Below, one piece after another: positions 8,789-21,400 of a stretch of 64,000 nucleotides of DNA. Each line of letters begins with the position of its first letter. Positions within the stretch are counted from its first letter, which is position 1. The notes under the pieces were generated by a model. That model saw only the letters and a program-made list of their open reading frames with translations. It did not search any database and was not told the DNA's origin. The DNA is from Ricordea florida (taxonomy: Eukaryota > Cnidaria > Anthozoa > Corallimorpharia > Ricordeidae): contig OX453272.1 of NCBI GenBank assembly GCA_949710005.1, forward strand, positions 6,754,133 to 6,818,132, read 5' to 3'. The translations under genes were made by a program, and so were the position numbers.

Positions 8789-11700
8789 ATGGACGATTTA
8801 TTTGGCGACCTTCCCCCACCTTGTAAAGCAAACTATTTATTCGTTTTACGCAAGATCACATTGCTATAAGAGTAATTTCAATGTCTATTTTGTTTCACAG
8901 CAAACGAAGGAGGAATCGCAGTTCGAAGCTCTGTAAATCTTTACGATGACCTTCCAAGTTCAAACTGTGAAAGTGGAGACAACAAGAGAAAACTAGATGA
9001 ACACGATGAAAAAGAAAGTCCAAGTAAACGCTCTGCTCCTAGTAAGTCTTATTTAAATATCTGGCTAGATTTCAGTGCCACTCCATGCGTCATTTTGTAT
9101 GGTGTAGCTGCTTTGTTCAGGTAGTGCACGATGCACGTCCAAACATTTCTTGTGTTCGAAGAACGAAACAGCACAGCTAGCATGCACAATGAAGTAGGGT
9201 GATATGGAAATCTAGCCATTGTGTATTTACGTAACTTGAAAAATTAACTTCGTCAAATGTTAATGTTAATTTAATAGTAACTTACACTCCTGACTAATTT
9301 AAGAAAAAAATTCTAAAAAAAGTTTCTACAATTATATCTTGCAACAACAACAACAACATGCACTTTGTTTTACAAACCAATACAGAGATCATAGCTATTC
9401 TAGTAGCATAATAGTATAGCTATTTCCAGTGTTACTACTGTCAATAATTAACTCCCATACTCAGTTGTACAGCCGACTTTTATTCGTAGATTTTTCAGAA
9501 CCTACATGTAAGTACAAGTTGAAAGGCTTTGTTGCTGAACGAAGAGGAGAGAGAAATGACATGCAAGATGCACATGTCATCTGTGATGATTTCTTGGAAC
9601 AATTTGATGTGAAACCACAAGGAATGTAAGTAAAATGCTTGTTTTATGGCTGGTCCTGTTAGTACAGGAAAGGTGAGGTAGGAAAGGTGAGGTAAATCAA
9701 GAGTTCTGATTGGCCACTTGGTTGGGCAAAACCAAAACAAAATGGCCATATAACAAATGTTTCATTGACCAAGCTTGTTCAGTCAAAATGGCTGGATATA
9801 GGCCTTGTTCCCTTTCACGTTTCTACTGACCTATCTCTCAGTTAATAAAAAAGGAAAAAAAGGACTTGGCCACTACATTAATTTTGATTAGTATTAAGCC
9901 GTACCCTGTACAATATATGTATCTAAATAACACTTGAAAAAATTTGAGACTGGTTACAGTTTTGATAGATAAAATTTTTGGTTTGTTGGCAGTTCAAGGA
10001 TGTGCTACTTTGGAGTGTTTGATGGTCACGCAGGAAACAAAGCTTCACAATATGCAGCAGAACATTTGAACAAGAATATTGTACTCAAGTTTCCAAAAGG
10101 TTGATGGTAAATATAGCTGCTAATTAAATATTGAAAAAGTTGCATTTGATTATTGCAATTTCATACACACAATGAAATAATCACATTGACCACTAATTAC
10201 ATGTACCGTAATAATTATTTTCCGGTGTATAAGTCAAACCATTGTATAAGTTGATCTTGGTTTTTTGACCATGAAATTCCGAATTTTACGATTTAAGTTA
10301 TGTTTAGAGAGGTAAAAATCTTTACCATAATTAGGACAAACGTGTCAGTTACATTTACATTTTATCCCATGTCCTCTTGGGGCTTTTCTGTGAAATATTA
10401 CAATTCTTTCTCGAAGGTGAGATCAGACGTCAGCCTGTAAAGGTGCCTCTGGTAGCTGCTATCAGTCCATATTTGATCTCACCTCAGCCAAACCACAACA
10501 CCAGGAACTACATCCCCTACTCTTCGCAAACAGTGTGTTGGTTCTTTAACGTCCCACAAAGTTATTGCGAACAAGGGTTGTGAGACGGGACATTGATCGT
10601 GTTAACACAAAGAAATGATCCGCAATTCAACAAGTCAATAAATTCATCCCTGTGTTGACAAAATACCTGTGTAAAAAAGGTTTCCATTGCTATTGCTGGA
10701 TATTCTGAAACTAATTGCAATGAGGAAGTGCTACACAAACCAGAGAAACGATAGAATAAACAAGCCGTCATCCTGGTTTACTTTGTAATCCCACTCTTTG
10801 GACACTTGAGTCAACCCTAAGTTTTTGGCCAGTGTATACATGTTCACGAGTCAAGGTTGATTTTTGGGACTGACTTTCTGGACATCAGTGGTTGACTTAT
10901 ATATACACCAGAAAATACAGTAATTGTTGGCTTGTGAAATTAAAGCTAATATTTCAGGCTTGATCACAATGACTTGTAACAATCACCTGTCTGAGAAAGA
11001 AACTATTTATCGAGGACTTAGTTTCTAAAGAAACTGGTGTTGCATGAGTGGAAAGTGAAAACATGTTCTCATTAAAAATGATTTGTCAAGCGAATTGATA
11101 GAGTAAGCTATACAAACCTAAGATTTAAGAGGCGTTGATGTTTCCGATGTTAGCCCTTTTCAGAGCAGAATGAAAGGTGCAGTAACAGATCTTGAGGAAT
11201 GTTGCATGCAGTATTTGCATTTTTGGAATAGCTTTCAGCGTTCCAGTTAATTATTGTATTTGGGGGGGGGGGGGGGATCATGCAGACCATCTAAAACGGT
11301 TACTCAGACCACATGCTAGTAGTGACTAACAGAACATTTGTATTTCACCTGTTGGGTCAAGAAGCCTTCTTTATCAGGTAATTGACCCTATTACTTATCT
11401 GTAACACTGAGCTTTGACTTTAAGTCCAATTCTATTCAAATCTTCATGACGGAGCCCCTTAAACGTTTCACTTAGATCAAAGGCTTAAGTGTGAATTATG
11501 ACTGGGTTTTTCACCGTAACTCCAGTCCAAAAGTACTTTCCATGGAAGTAGATTGGTTAGTACAGTATGTGTAAGATTTGAATTACAGTAGATATACATA
11601 CATAATGTCCTGTAACTTGTCCATTTTCAATGTTTGTAGGAGAAGTGGCCAACAGAGATAGAGAGATTAAGAAGTGTTTAACAGATGCTTACAAGAAGAC

Positions 11701-14700
11701 AGATGATGAGTTCCTACAAGAAGCATCAAAGGCGTAAGTTTAAATTATTTCGCACAGAGAAAGAACTTGGCCATTATCCAGCCGTGTTGACCTTGGTCAA
11801 TAACCTGTAAATTTTTACTGACACAAGTATGTGAGTGGATTCAGAGAGTATTGTATTCCTTGTCATCTTATAAAAGTACCGTGTGTAGCTGCTACAGTGT
11901 AGTTTCATTGATAGTTTTCCCGTTTAATATGATGTACTATATGACCCCCCTTGGTTATTAACCAAGATCATTATGATGTTGTTTGTGACAGGAGCCCAGT
12001 TTGGAAAGACGGGTCAACAGCTGTGACTGCACTTGTTGTGGATGACGTATTGTATGTCGCCAACTTGGGTGACAGCAGGGTAATTATCATTAACCCTTTA
12101 AGCCCCAATATCAATATTCATTTTTTTCTGACTGTTTTCCTACATGTATTTTTGTTATGGTACTAGTGGGGAGAATTTGTTTACATATCAAGATAACTCT
12201 TTTTGTGATCATTTTCATTATTCTCATAACCTGAAAGGTTGATGAACAGTGAGTATTGTAATAAGAAATTGGATGCTGGTCACTACTGGGACATTAAGGG
12301 TTAACAGAAACCTATAAGACTTTGGTTTCTGTTATTGCTAAATACATATTTAATATTTATAAATTACTGGACGGCAGTGTACATGATGACAATCATAAGT
12401 TGGCAAACTTATAGATCAAGACATACATTGCTGAATATTTAAACAAAGTTTAGGTGTCGTTTAAGAAGGTCTTTGTCTAAACCGGGTCTCAACTGGTAAA
12501 CTGGGTTATTTAAACGTCACTTATCTTACCCCATATCACGCTTGTTTCCATCGGGATTTCTGGCATTGAAACTTTGCACAACTTTTTATCCTTTGTTTTC
12601 TATATTGGGATATTGCTTCCCTACCTCGGCAAGTAGAAGTTTTTCTTCTTGGCTAAGATTTGTAATTCGAGATTTTGCTGCCATTTTGTCCTCTGGCCTC
12701 TTTGAAATTCTGAACACATGGTTTTTTGGAAAACAATAGGAATTTTTGTTAAACCGGATGCTGAGACATGGTCTCTGTGGGATGCAGCTCAACTGCATTT
12801 AAATAATGCAATTTAGACCATGCCTTGCCGTGGTCTTTGGAGGCCTTGTTAACCTTGATTTACTCAAAAGTTTAGGTCTAACCTAAACTTGGTTTAAATA
12901 TTCGGCCCTAACTGGTGATGAAGGCTTACAGTGTAACTACTCAAACCATGGCCATCCGCATAAATTTCTATATGAATTTTGAATGTCTGTTTTTGATGCT
13001 GAATAACAGATTTGTGGCAAGTTTCTCCTGACTATGATGATTCTCTTTCAATCTTGGTATGTTTTGTACAGTTATAGAGCAAATTATATGCATTTTAAGC
13101 GAAGTATAACACATTATTTTGTAGAGATTCTATTGTTTGGATATTCAATCAAGATTGGATAGTTTGTATTTATATTTGTTTGGTTGGCCTTGGTTCAAGT
13201 ATGTGGTTGCAACGTTAAATCAATTGGCGTAGTACATAATATTGAGTATTACTTTGTTAATTTCATTGAGTGATAACTAGATGTATGAGAGGTCACTGAT
13301 TATATTAATCTGATTATGATAGCAGTTGTATGGTAAAGATCCGTCCTGATAAAACTGGCTGTGATGTGGTTGATATAAGACTTCTAATAAATTCAGTTGA
13401 ATTAATGTAATTTTTCTTTCATTGTAAGGCAATCCTTTGTAGATGTGGTGATGGCGGTAAAGTTTCAGTTCTTTCCCTCTCTAAAGATCACTCACCTTCT
13501 CAAGTAAGTATTTAAGGTACACTCCTTTGGTATAATCTAGATTTGGATTTGTGAACCAAGATCACTTGAATCACAGTACATCAGAGGAAGTGATTAATCC
13601 TCCCAGGATAAGGATTCCTCAGTTTTTTGATGCATCGTGATCTTGGATCACAAATCAAAACAAAGATCATATCAAAGGAACACTTCTTTACTTAGTCGGT
13701 ACATAGATCTGTACCATACATTTCTTAAAATGTACATGTAAAGTACATCATCATCTGTCTTCTCAAATCATATCACTGTCACTGAATGATACCATTCCTT
13801 GTTATGTAACACAGGTCTCAGACTGTTTAATATTGCACCAAGCTGTCACATGTTCAACTCCCCATATTGCATGACTTTGTATTGAAACAGTGTCTCTAAA
13901 GATGGCACAATCAACTTTCTGCTCCCAGTGTTTTGTTACTACAGTATAAACATACTTTGACAGATCACTCCAGTTTTGGTTATCAGTCATGCTGGTGCAT
14001 ATATGGCACCTTGTTGCACTTGCTGCCTAAAGTGCAGGTCCTTGATTGCTTCTTTTCTTTGCAGTATGAGGAAAGAATGAGGATCCAGAAAGCAGGAGGG
14101 AATGTCAGGTATATATATGCACAAAAACATGTACAGCAGGTCTTATAGAAGGCTTTATTTGTGAAACTGGAGAAATTCATAAAATTCCACCTGATAGTTT
14201 TGATTCTAGTGATCAGTGTTGCCACTGACTGTATCAGCATAAGTTACTGTATATTAAATAGCTTACAGATTGTATGTTGATTACAGAGAAGGCCGTGTGC
14301 TTGGTGTGTTAGAGGTATCACGATCTATTGGGGATGGAAGATTCAAGCGATGTGGAGTATCATGTGTCCCTGATGTTATGAGATGTTCTCTGACAGACAA
14401 AGACAGGTACTGTTACATGTAACAGCTCGTTCTGGAAACATGGCACATAAACTCACTTGTTAGTGCAACCAAATCCTTGGATCCTTGAAAAATTATATTG
14501 GTAATGACATTAATGGTAAATTAATAATAATAATGATGATGATGACGATCATACGTGCATGCATACATACATACATACATACATACATACATACATACAT
14601 ACATAAATTGTAAAAGTAGATTAATCGTAAAACAGTGCTCAATACATACATACATACATTACTTTATTAACCCTTGGATTTTTAAGAGTAGCTTATGCAG

Positions 14701-16519
14701 CTAAGATCTCCAAGCCTTTAATAATCAAATGAGAGAAAGACCACAACACCGGGAACTACATCCCCTACACTTTTCGAACAGTGTGTGGGTTCTTTTACAT
14801 CCCACAGAAACAATTAAAAAGAGTTGTGAGACGGGGCCGATGGTTTATCATCCTTATCCAAGAAGACAAGAAATGATGATGTGAAGTAGTCATTTCTGAG
14901 GGAGGGATTGGAGAATCATTATTATGAAATATGTACCTTAACTGATACTGATTTATGGGGTGAAAGATAACTTTTTGGAGGGGGGATAGGGTGAATGTCA
15001 TGAAATATGCTGAGTGATAAGGACCACTACAGGACCACTGTAGATGAAGTGCTGCATGTGGGGAGTAGGGTGAGTGCACAGCATGGGATATACCCTGATT
15101 ATGAGTGAAATATTGTTTTAAAAGCATTAGTGTTAGGGCTGAAAGATATTGCTCCATGTCATGTTTTGGCTGATGTGACCAATTCCGGTAGACTCAGTGT
15201 TTGATGTGTCTGAGGTGTATCCTGACTTACTGTAGAATAATGGGTACATTACTGGCAGGGGAGGGATGGTATCAGTGTTAGAGCTGAGTGGTGGTCGCAA
15301 CCTGCCAATACCGTAACCAGCGGGGGTAGGGACAGGTAGGAATTGTACCTGTAGATGTTTTTTTTTTAGTGATAGCAATAAGCTCATTTCTCTAGGGGAG
15401 GGCTGGATCAGAAGTGGTCAAAGAAAAATGGCTGTTTAAAAAATATATTTATTGTCGCTAACAGATATCTCCTACTTGCTTGTGATGGACTTTGGAAGGG
15501 ATTCTCTGTAGATTCTGCATTAAAATTTATCAATGACATTCTTGAGGTAAGCGTACAGTAACTGCTGTCATACTTCAGCACAGGGCTTTTAGCTTAAAAG
15601 CTGTCCTTGCCACTGAACTATTAATATTAATTTTGTTGACATGATGTTGGATACTGTATTTATCGGTGCTATCACTCTTTCAATATTGTAATTTTGTTGA
15701 CATGTTTGATACTGTATTTATCTGTGCTAGTGCTCTTTCAATGTAATTGTAGTTTTGTTGACATGTTTGATACTGTATTTATCTGTGATAGTGCTCTTTC
15801 AATATAATTGTAATTTTGTTGACATGATGTTGGATACTGTGTTTATCTGTGGTAGGGCTAATTCCTCTTTCTTTTCTGGCTTAAGAATGATCAGTGCAAT
15901 GAACTAAAGCAATCAGCTGATGAAGGTAAGAAGTTGAACAAACAGTGAAAGCACTCAATTAAGAAGCTGCAAAATTGAAATAAGGTTTTTATGTGTATGT
16001 TAATACCTGCCAAGTTGGTGCATGCGATTAACACTGAAGTTATGTGGTTGTGCACATGTAATACATGTTTCAACTACAACGGGCTCCAAAATCATCCACT
16101 TTATATTATAAAGCTTGTGCTATGATCGGCTAATACACACGATCCATTTGCCCGTGGGTTGCAAGCTGACGTCAGACTGTTAACCAGTATAAAAGTTGTG
16201 AAGTCTAATGTTATTAAAGAAAATGGTACACGCAGCAGCTGTGCAACCATCGAGTTATGGACGCACTTGGGAGTTTGCTAAGCATTCAAAAAGCTAGAGA
16301 TGCTCTTGGTTGCACTTCATGCATCTCTTATGCTTCATTTCTTCATTCATTTCTTCAATTTATTGTTGTGCTGTTTTGCTTTCAGATTCCAATGATATTG
16401 AAACTGACCCAGTGTCTGAGCGATACCAAGCTGCTTGTAACAAGATAGCGAGTGAGGCCATCAGAAATGGAAGTTCAGATAATGTCACAGTTATGTTGGT
16501 GTCAATTACACAGTTATAG
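8789..16519 (+). CDS. ILKAP: Integrin-linked kinase-associated phosphatase, PP2C family
   Basis: Mn/Mg-dependent Ser/Thr phosphatase that in mammals acts on the integrin-linked kinase pathway. Exons: 8789-8822, 8901-9041, 9499-9625, 9993-10099, 11640-11733, 11992-12079, 13429-13503, 14065-14108, 14287-14406, 15465-15546, 15886-15925, 16386-16519; 1086 nt, 361 aa (human about 392). The N-terminus MDDLFGDLPPP matches the ILKAP start; residues 40-58 are Lys-rich. PP2C motifs: GERNDMQDAH (75-84), FDGHAG (110-115; the usual DGHGG has Ala for the first Gly), WKDGSTA (172-178), ANLGDSR (191-197), SRSIGDG (248-254), ACDGLW (282-287), SSDNVTVM (347-354). Metal-binding Asp residues are all present. The exon 3 acceptor could also be 9490, adding three residues. 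AATAAA occurs at 16591 and 16744. Confidence 0.95.
10203..10930. repeat. Terminal-inverted-repeat element in ILKAP intron 4
   Basis: Left end TTTTCCGGTGTATAAGTCAA (about 10217) and right end TTGACTTATATATACACCAG (about 10886) are inverted copies, flanked by further similarity (GTAATAATTA / CAGTAATTGT). The interior contains a fragment of the dispersed SINE-body module found also at 14742 and 55555. No transposase is visible, so it is non-autonomous or composite. Confidence 0.55.
10480..10600 (-). repeat. SINE-body fragment, copy 1
   Basis: Carries the string CCACAACACCAGGAACTACA, then ACAGTGTGTTGGTTCTTTAA and GTTGTGAGACGGGAC on the plus strand. The same sequence is in the 3' body of the tRNA-headed SINE at 55382-55725 in the opposite orientation. 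The tRNA head is absent here. Confidence 0.65.
11000..11250. repeat. Fragment with TTTCTAAAGAAACTGG motif
   Basis: AGTTTCTAAAGAAACTGGTG at about 11020 and TTAGCCCTTTTCAGAGCAGA at about 11151 resemble the dispersed repeat described at 24600 and 27361. It is decayed and only partly aligned. Confidence 0.35.
11263..11277. repeat. Poly(G) tract
   Basis: About 15 consecutive G in an ILKAP intron; a likely slippage and assembly-error site. Confidence 0.9.
12490..12705 (-). pseudogene. Myb/SANT-like domain fragment of a DNA transposon
   Basis: On the minus strand the frame reads KMAAKSRITNLSQEEKLL followed by LAEVGKQYPNIENKG, then with a frame change QSFNARNPDGNKRD. This is the layout of the Myb/SANT-like DNA-binding proteins that accompany Harbinger-type transposons (helix 1 'EEKLLLxEVxKxY', then 'NxNxPDGxKR'). 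It is frame-broken and lies inside ILKAP intron 6. Family assignment is from motif recall only. Confidence 0.5.
14546..14665. repeat. (CATA)n microsatellite
   Basis: Long CATA/TACA run at 14556-14606, preceded by a GATGAT run and followed by a second short CATA run at about 14643-14660. Lies in ILKAP intron 9. Confidence 0.95.
14740..14872 (-). repeat. SINE-body fragment, copy 2
   Basis: Plus strand reads ACCACAACACCGGGAACTAC, ACAGTGTGTGGGTTCTTTTA, GTTGTGAGACGGGGC and CATCCTTATCCAAGAAGAC. It matches copy 1 and the 3' body of the SINE at 55382-55725 in inverse orientation. Confidence 0.7.
15627..15862. repeat. Tandem repeat, about 61 bp x 4
   Basis: Four consecutive copies of a unit beginning TTTTGTTGACATG and containing GATACTGTATTTATC and GCTCTTTCAAT. 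Copies 1 and 4 share an extra ATGTTG insertion that copies 2 and 3 lack. Lies just before the ILKAP exon 11 acceptor. Confidence 0.85.
16105..16325 (+). repeat. Dispersed element, copy 1 (pair with 26630-26895)
   Basis: About 200 bp, with GATCCATTTGCCCGTGGGTT, GCTGACGTCAGA, AGTATAAAAGTTGTGAAGTC and GCAACCATCGAGTTATGGAC in that order. The minus strand of 26630-26895 has the same order and spacing. It ends about 60 bp before the last ILKAP exon. It is probably a MITE; the ends are not sharply defined. Confidence 0.65.
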
Positions 16520-17455
16520 ACTCCTAGTCATTATTTCTCAGTACGTTGTTCTTACATCAACACCATGGCAGAGGTGAAGATATTACAGAAAATAAACATT
16601 GTAAATAACATCTATATGCAATGCTTATACAAACATTTTGGTTTTTTTTAATATAGGGAATGAAGAGTTAAGCTTGATTTAAAGAGGGCCTCCTATGAGT
16701 CATAATGACAAACATACTTTCCCAACAAGGCAATGAAATATTTAATAAACGTAAGTAAACAAAAGGATCATATCATGAATTGCATCTTAAATACCAGTGT
16801 TGCAGTGAAGAACTAACAGAAATCACAATCAGTGACATAATGCAAAATCACTTTTATTCAAACCTCCAAAAGAGTAAAAGTCAAGTAAGCTCTCTTTGTA
16901 GTTCTAAATATGTTGTCTCTTTATAAGCATGCTGTAGTGTTATTTTTCTTAATTGGCTGGCATAACAGATAGCCTGTGTGCAGCTGTCTTCTGGTGGCAA
17001 AAAAAGGAATTAGGGGATAGCTGCATGCAGGCAAAGAGGATAATTCTGTGATTATTTGGGTAACCATTACGAGTTCTGATTGATTAGAAGCAGTTTCAAA
17101 AACTATCTGCTTCTTGTTTATTGCTACAATCAGACCCTTTAATTTTTGAGAGGGTAGTGGGTGGGGGTGGTTTCAGGAAAAAAGTCCTGGCAAACGGACT
17201 TTGTTTGGAGGCCATCTTAAAACAAGACGCCTAGGGGCGTTTCCGTGGGATGCACTGGCCTATGAATGGTTACCCATGGTCACAATCAGTTTGCAAAAAT
17301 TGACCAATTACAGTAAGCTGCCATGGTTAGTCAATGTGACAAGGAAAAGAAATCATGGGGTTCAATAAGGGAGGTGGCGAAATTTACCAGACAGATGAGC
17401 CTTTGGAATACTAAATGGATTTCCGTATGAAACCTATGTAAAAAGACAATGGCTT
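16520..17455. other. ILKAP 3' UTR and intergenic sequence
   Basis: Holds two AATAAA signals (16591-16596, 16744-16749) suitable for ILKAP polyadenylation. No gene or clear repeat beyond that. Confidence 0.5.
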
Positions 17456-17552
17456 CCTATGAACACCATAACACATAGAAAACACCGGTGCTCCGCCGAT
17501 CACCAAAGTTAAGCCCTCTAGGGTGGGGTTAGTGCTTGGATGGGTGACTTGT
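17456..17552 (+). pseudogene. 5S rRNA-derived pseudogene or 5S-headed SINE
   Basis: CCGATCACCAAAGTTAAGC followed by GGTTAGTGCTTGGATGGGTG reproduces the internal control region (A box and C box) and loop of animal 5S rRNA. The upstream AACACCATAACACATAGAAA resembles the 5S 5' half with substitutions. The 3' end of 5S (the GGGTGCTGTAGGC type end) is absent, so this is a truncated, mutated copy. Confidence 0.75.
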
Positions 17553-17637
17553 GTTTTCACGTGTTTTAGGCTTAAAAATATACTATTTATTGGCAAGAGA
17601 GAAAAATCAACATAAAAATTATTGTGTAACATACTAT

Positions 17638-17764
17638 GTGCTTATTGACTAAGTTGGAGGTCCGGACGGGAAAATATTTGGCTCGAGGTCATTCGTGCAT
17701 CATGAACGAGAGCCAAGTATTTTCCCGTCCGGGACGACCTAACCGAGTCAATAAGCATTTTATA
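17638..17764. repeat. Foldback MITE (hairpin)
   Basis: Near-palindrome: TGCTTATTGACTAAGTTGG and CCGGACGGGAAAATATTTGG at the left mirror CCAAGTATTTTCCCGTCCGG and ACCGAGTCAATAAGCA at the right. Arms are about 55 bp with a short loop. Confidence 0.85.
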
Positions 17765-18171
17765 ATATGACCACTGACTAAGTTTTGAAGATTTCGAAAA
17801 TTTGTTTTTAATCCAAATAGAAAGCGATAGCTTGGCGCGCGTGGGAAAAATCACAAAAAGAGATGCTACAAGAAAACTTCCCCTTTACTTTCTCGAGTCA
17901 GAATAAGAATTTCGCTATTCATCAAAAAGCGTGTCGTATTTTCTCATTTCTGTTGTTCAATCTTGTTTTTTTTCCGCAACGAAGCCGACCAAGTGCACCA
18001 GGGCCGGACGGCTTTTTCCGGACCAGCTCAAGTGAACCCGTCCTGCCCTATACACATCAGCTTTTACTATAGTTTTCTATGGGATTGCGTGAGCGGGGCC
18101 GGACGGGTCATATGATAAATAGCTCCTTTGCCCTATTTGGCTATATCCAGTTGTCGCTTTCTTGTTGAGGT

Positions 18172-18395
18172 AAAAGGAAACTTAAGCACGCGCGTTCTTG
18201 AGAGGCGGACGGCAACCGGAAGAGAACATTTCACGTACCAGGACAGTGGTGTCTACCAGATTTTTATAGTGATCATCTCTAATGGAGAAAAGATACTAAT
18301 CAATGTAAATGTAGTTGTGTGAAGACAAAATGAAAGGGGAAACAGCTAACTTCCGGTTGCCGTTCGCGTCTCAAAAACACGCGTGCTAAAGCTCC
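18172..18395. repeat. MITE with inverted terminal arms
   Basis: Left arm TTAAGCACGCGCGTTCTTGA then GGCGGACGGCAACCGGAAG; right arm ACTTCCGGTTGCCGTTCGC then ACACGCGTGCTAA. Arms are about 42 bp and enclose about 130 bp. Confidence 0.8.
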
Positions 18396-18480
18396 CAAAT
18401 ATGTCGAGGCTCACAGCTCTTCTGTCTGTAACGGGGGAGGGTAGGGTGGGGTGGGGGGGCAGCATTATTTAGTTCCTGGT

Positions 18481-21400
18481 TTATTTCATTGCCAGGGGTC
18501 TGTATCGATTGATAGCAGCTGCCATCTCTTGAAGCCTGGGTCGAGAATACGAGCCGAGGAGGATACTGGGACTGAGTACGTCAAGTCCATTTGAATCGAA
18601 ATCTTCCTCAATTCTAACAAGAGAAATCAAGCAAAACATTGAAAGTCGTGGCCAGAAAGAATTCAATTCACTAAAACTCAAATACTTGTTCTAATTCGAT
18701 TCCATGCGAGCTGAACAAGCAAGAAATTCCCAACATCGCTCACTCCAGCTCACTGTCAAATTCCCGTACCATCATGCATAGCGAAAGTCCAATCGAAGAG
18801 TTGAAGATGGAGAGATCTCATGTATATACCCACCACGAGTCCCATTATACGTAATTGTTTCCCTTTAAAGACAGAGATCTCATGTATATGTTGTAGTTAA
18901 ATTTTCTCCTTGGTTCAAATTTTATTTTCCTTTGTTTTCTGGTATGATAATGTATGATAAAGAGTTTGAAACAAAAAAAGTAAAATTTAAACCAAGGATA
19001 AAATTTAACTACAACATATACATGAGATCTTTCCCGTTGAAGAAGACTGCTTGTAGTCTCAGGCAAACTTTTCACTTAAACTCTATGTGAACTTCGTTTT
19101 GCTTTTTGTGATTCAAGCGTAGTCCAAATTTATTTCAGAAATTCACGCGCGCAAAGTTACTGACTGTCGAAAAATCTCGAAGTACAATCTAGATCTTTTC
19201 TGAAACCAACCAACACAAACAATACAACAGATGTGTACTAACTTGCGTAGGATTTCGTAGAGAGACATTTTTCCATCCATGTAGTTGTTCCGTGCATACA
19301 AAATGACGTCTGCAATGACCCTTAAAGAAAAGCAATAAGAGGTTACGAGAACAATGTTTTTCAAGAAGATAAATGATTGTGAGCATGACTTGGTTCTTGG
19401 AAAAGTCTGTTAACACTGTGTCAACGCAAGGAAGGAAAAGGAGATGACATGAATATTTACAGTGCCAGTGAAACTGGCGATTTCTTGTGCTACAATTAAC
19501 AGTGAATGACGGATCAAACTTATTACCTGGTTTGGCAGTATTCTCCCAGTTGTTCAATATACGAGAGATCAATTTCTTCGTGACCAAACTGAACTTGAAA
19601 ACCAAACTGAGTCTTTCCTTTCACTTTCACCTGAAACATGATGTAATTCATGTTAGCGGCGGTTACGCGCGAAAAGTGACCGACGCGGGTGTATAGCGCG
19701 TGTTGCACATTTCGCGCCAGCATTCACGATCCCAACTAACTCGTAGACCGCGTGTTCGTTCCCCATTTTCTTGTTAAGGCAGGAAGGAGATAGGGCGATT
19801 TGGTGTATACAGGAATTTATTTCCAAGAATATCAGTGCATTGCAATAGTCTTCAATTGCTTTTATCTCGATGCACGACTGTTTTATTTTTCAATCCGAGG
19901 CTGTTCACAGGATGTTTTTATTTTTTTCTGAAATCACCCATCCCTTCCCCCGAAAAAATCAAATTGCCATCACTAAAGAACATCAAATATGCGTTATTGA
20001 CCAAGCGTGAGGTGAGAATTGGCCGCTTCCGAACCAAACACGAGGGTCGTAATGGGGCATATTGACCTGAGATCGTGACAATACGGACCGAGCGCAGGGA
20101 GGTACCGTACAAAATCGACAGAGAGCTAATAAGCTCCAGTACGGCCCGACAAGCTAGGTTAGTAAGTAGTTACTCGGGCTACCTGTGGTAGCACGAGTCT
20201 AGGTTTCGGGTTCCTATAAGTCTATCGACAACGTCGAGAATGAGCAAGCCTGCGCTGCTCACGGTCTGCGGTGTCCCTGAAGGCATGAAAGCGAGGCGCC
20301 TTATTCGCAGACATCCTCGTGCTGCGAAGCGTTTATGCGATGACTATGAAGAATTATTTTTCTTCTGTGACGCTCACCACTCTCACAAACGCACACGCCG
20401 TTCGCGGTAGACCCTCACTAAAAGATGTCGAGCTTATTGGAATCTTTCAAGATGATACATGTGGTTCCAGAATCAAGAGCCTTTGGACTTATACCAATGA
20501 CAGTGGGGATAAGTTGCTTATTTATTTCTTTTGTTTACAATTTTCAACAGTTTCTTTTGCAGTCTATCGTTCGTTCAGCTATCAGTAGCTAGCTTGTTGA
20601 TCGCTGCCCTGTACATGGTTCTGGTTGTACTACATTTCATAATTGTGTCGGCAAAGACTTTGATAGACTCTCTACAAAATGACTGTGATGTATTGGAAAA
20701 AGCTGTTCAATTATCTGTATTTGTTCATCCGAATAAAGAGTCCCATTTATTAGAGGAATGCAGGCCTCGTTATGCTAAGTTCCGTATTCATCAGTTTGAG
20801 CAAAAGCCTCGTCTTATTCAAACTCAAGTTTTTCTACCTGCGTGGTCGTGTGGAAAGACATTAGCGGGAAGAGGCGAAATCGGAAGAATAGTATATCCGA
20901 TTAAGGAGAAATATTGTTGTTTTTCCCCACATATCGCTTTTTCGCCGTCGATAACTTGGAATCACGATGAATGGCATCAGGTTTCACAATTGTTTTTCTA
21001 CCGTGGGAACCAAAGAAGCTGATCGGTAAACATTAATCCGATTAGTAAACAAACCCAATTATCACTGAAATTTCTGTAAAACCTTAGAAATCTTTCTGAT
21101 AAAATCACTCAGCAACACGACGTCGACAAGAATTGCGGTGCGATATACAGTCTGGTAGGTTTTTTGCGGTCGTGGAATCAGCCATATAGAATACAAAATA
21201 TATAAACCCAGGAGCTCCTGATAAACCTTAAGCGTAAACTGACATTCACGTTTGTTCGAAGCGGTACTATAAAGTGTAGCCCGAGTGAACGCTCCCGAGA
21301 GCGTCTAGTTTATTACATGGGAACAGTGGGGCCATTCATGCTTAGTCTTTTGTTAAAACACACCTCCGAATAAAATCAAGCAAAACGCACTTCGTAATTA

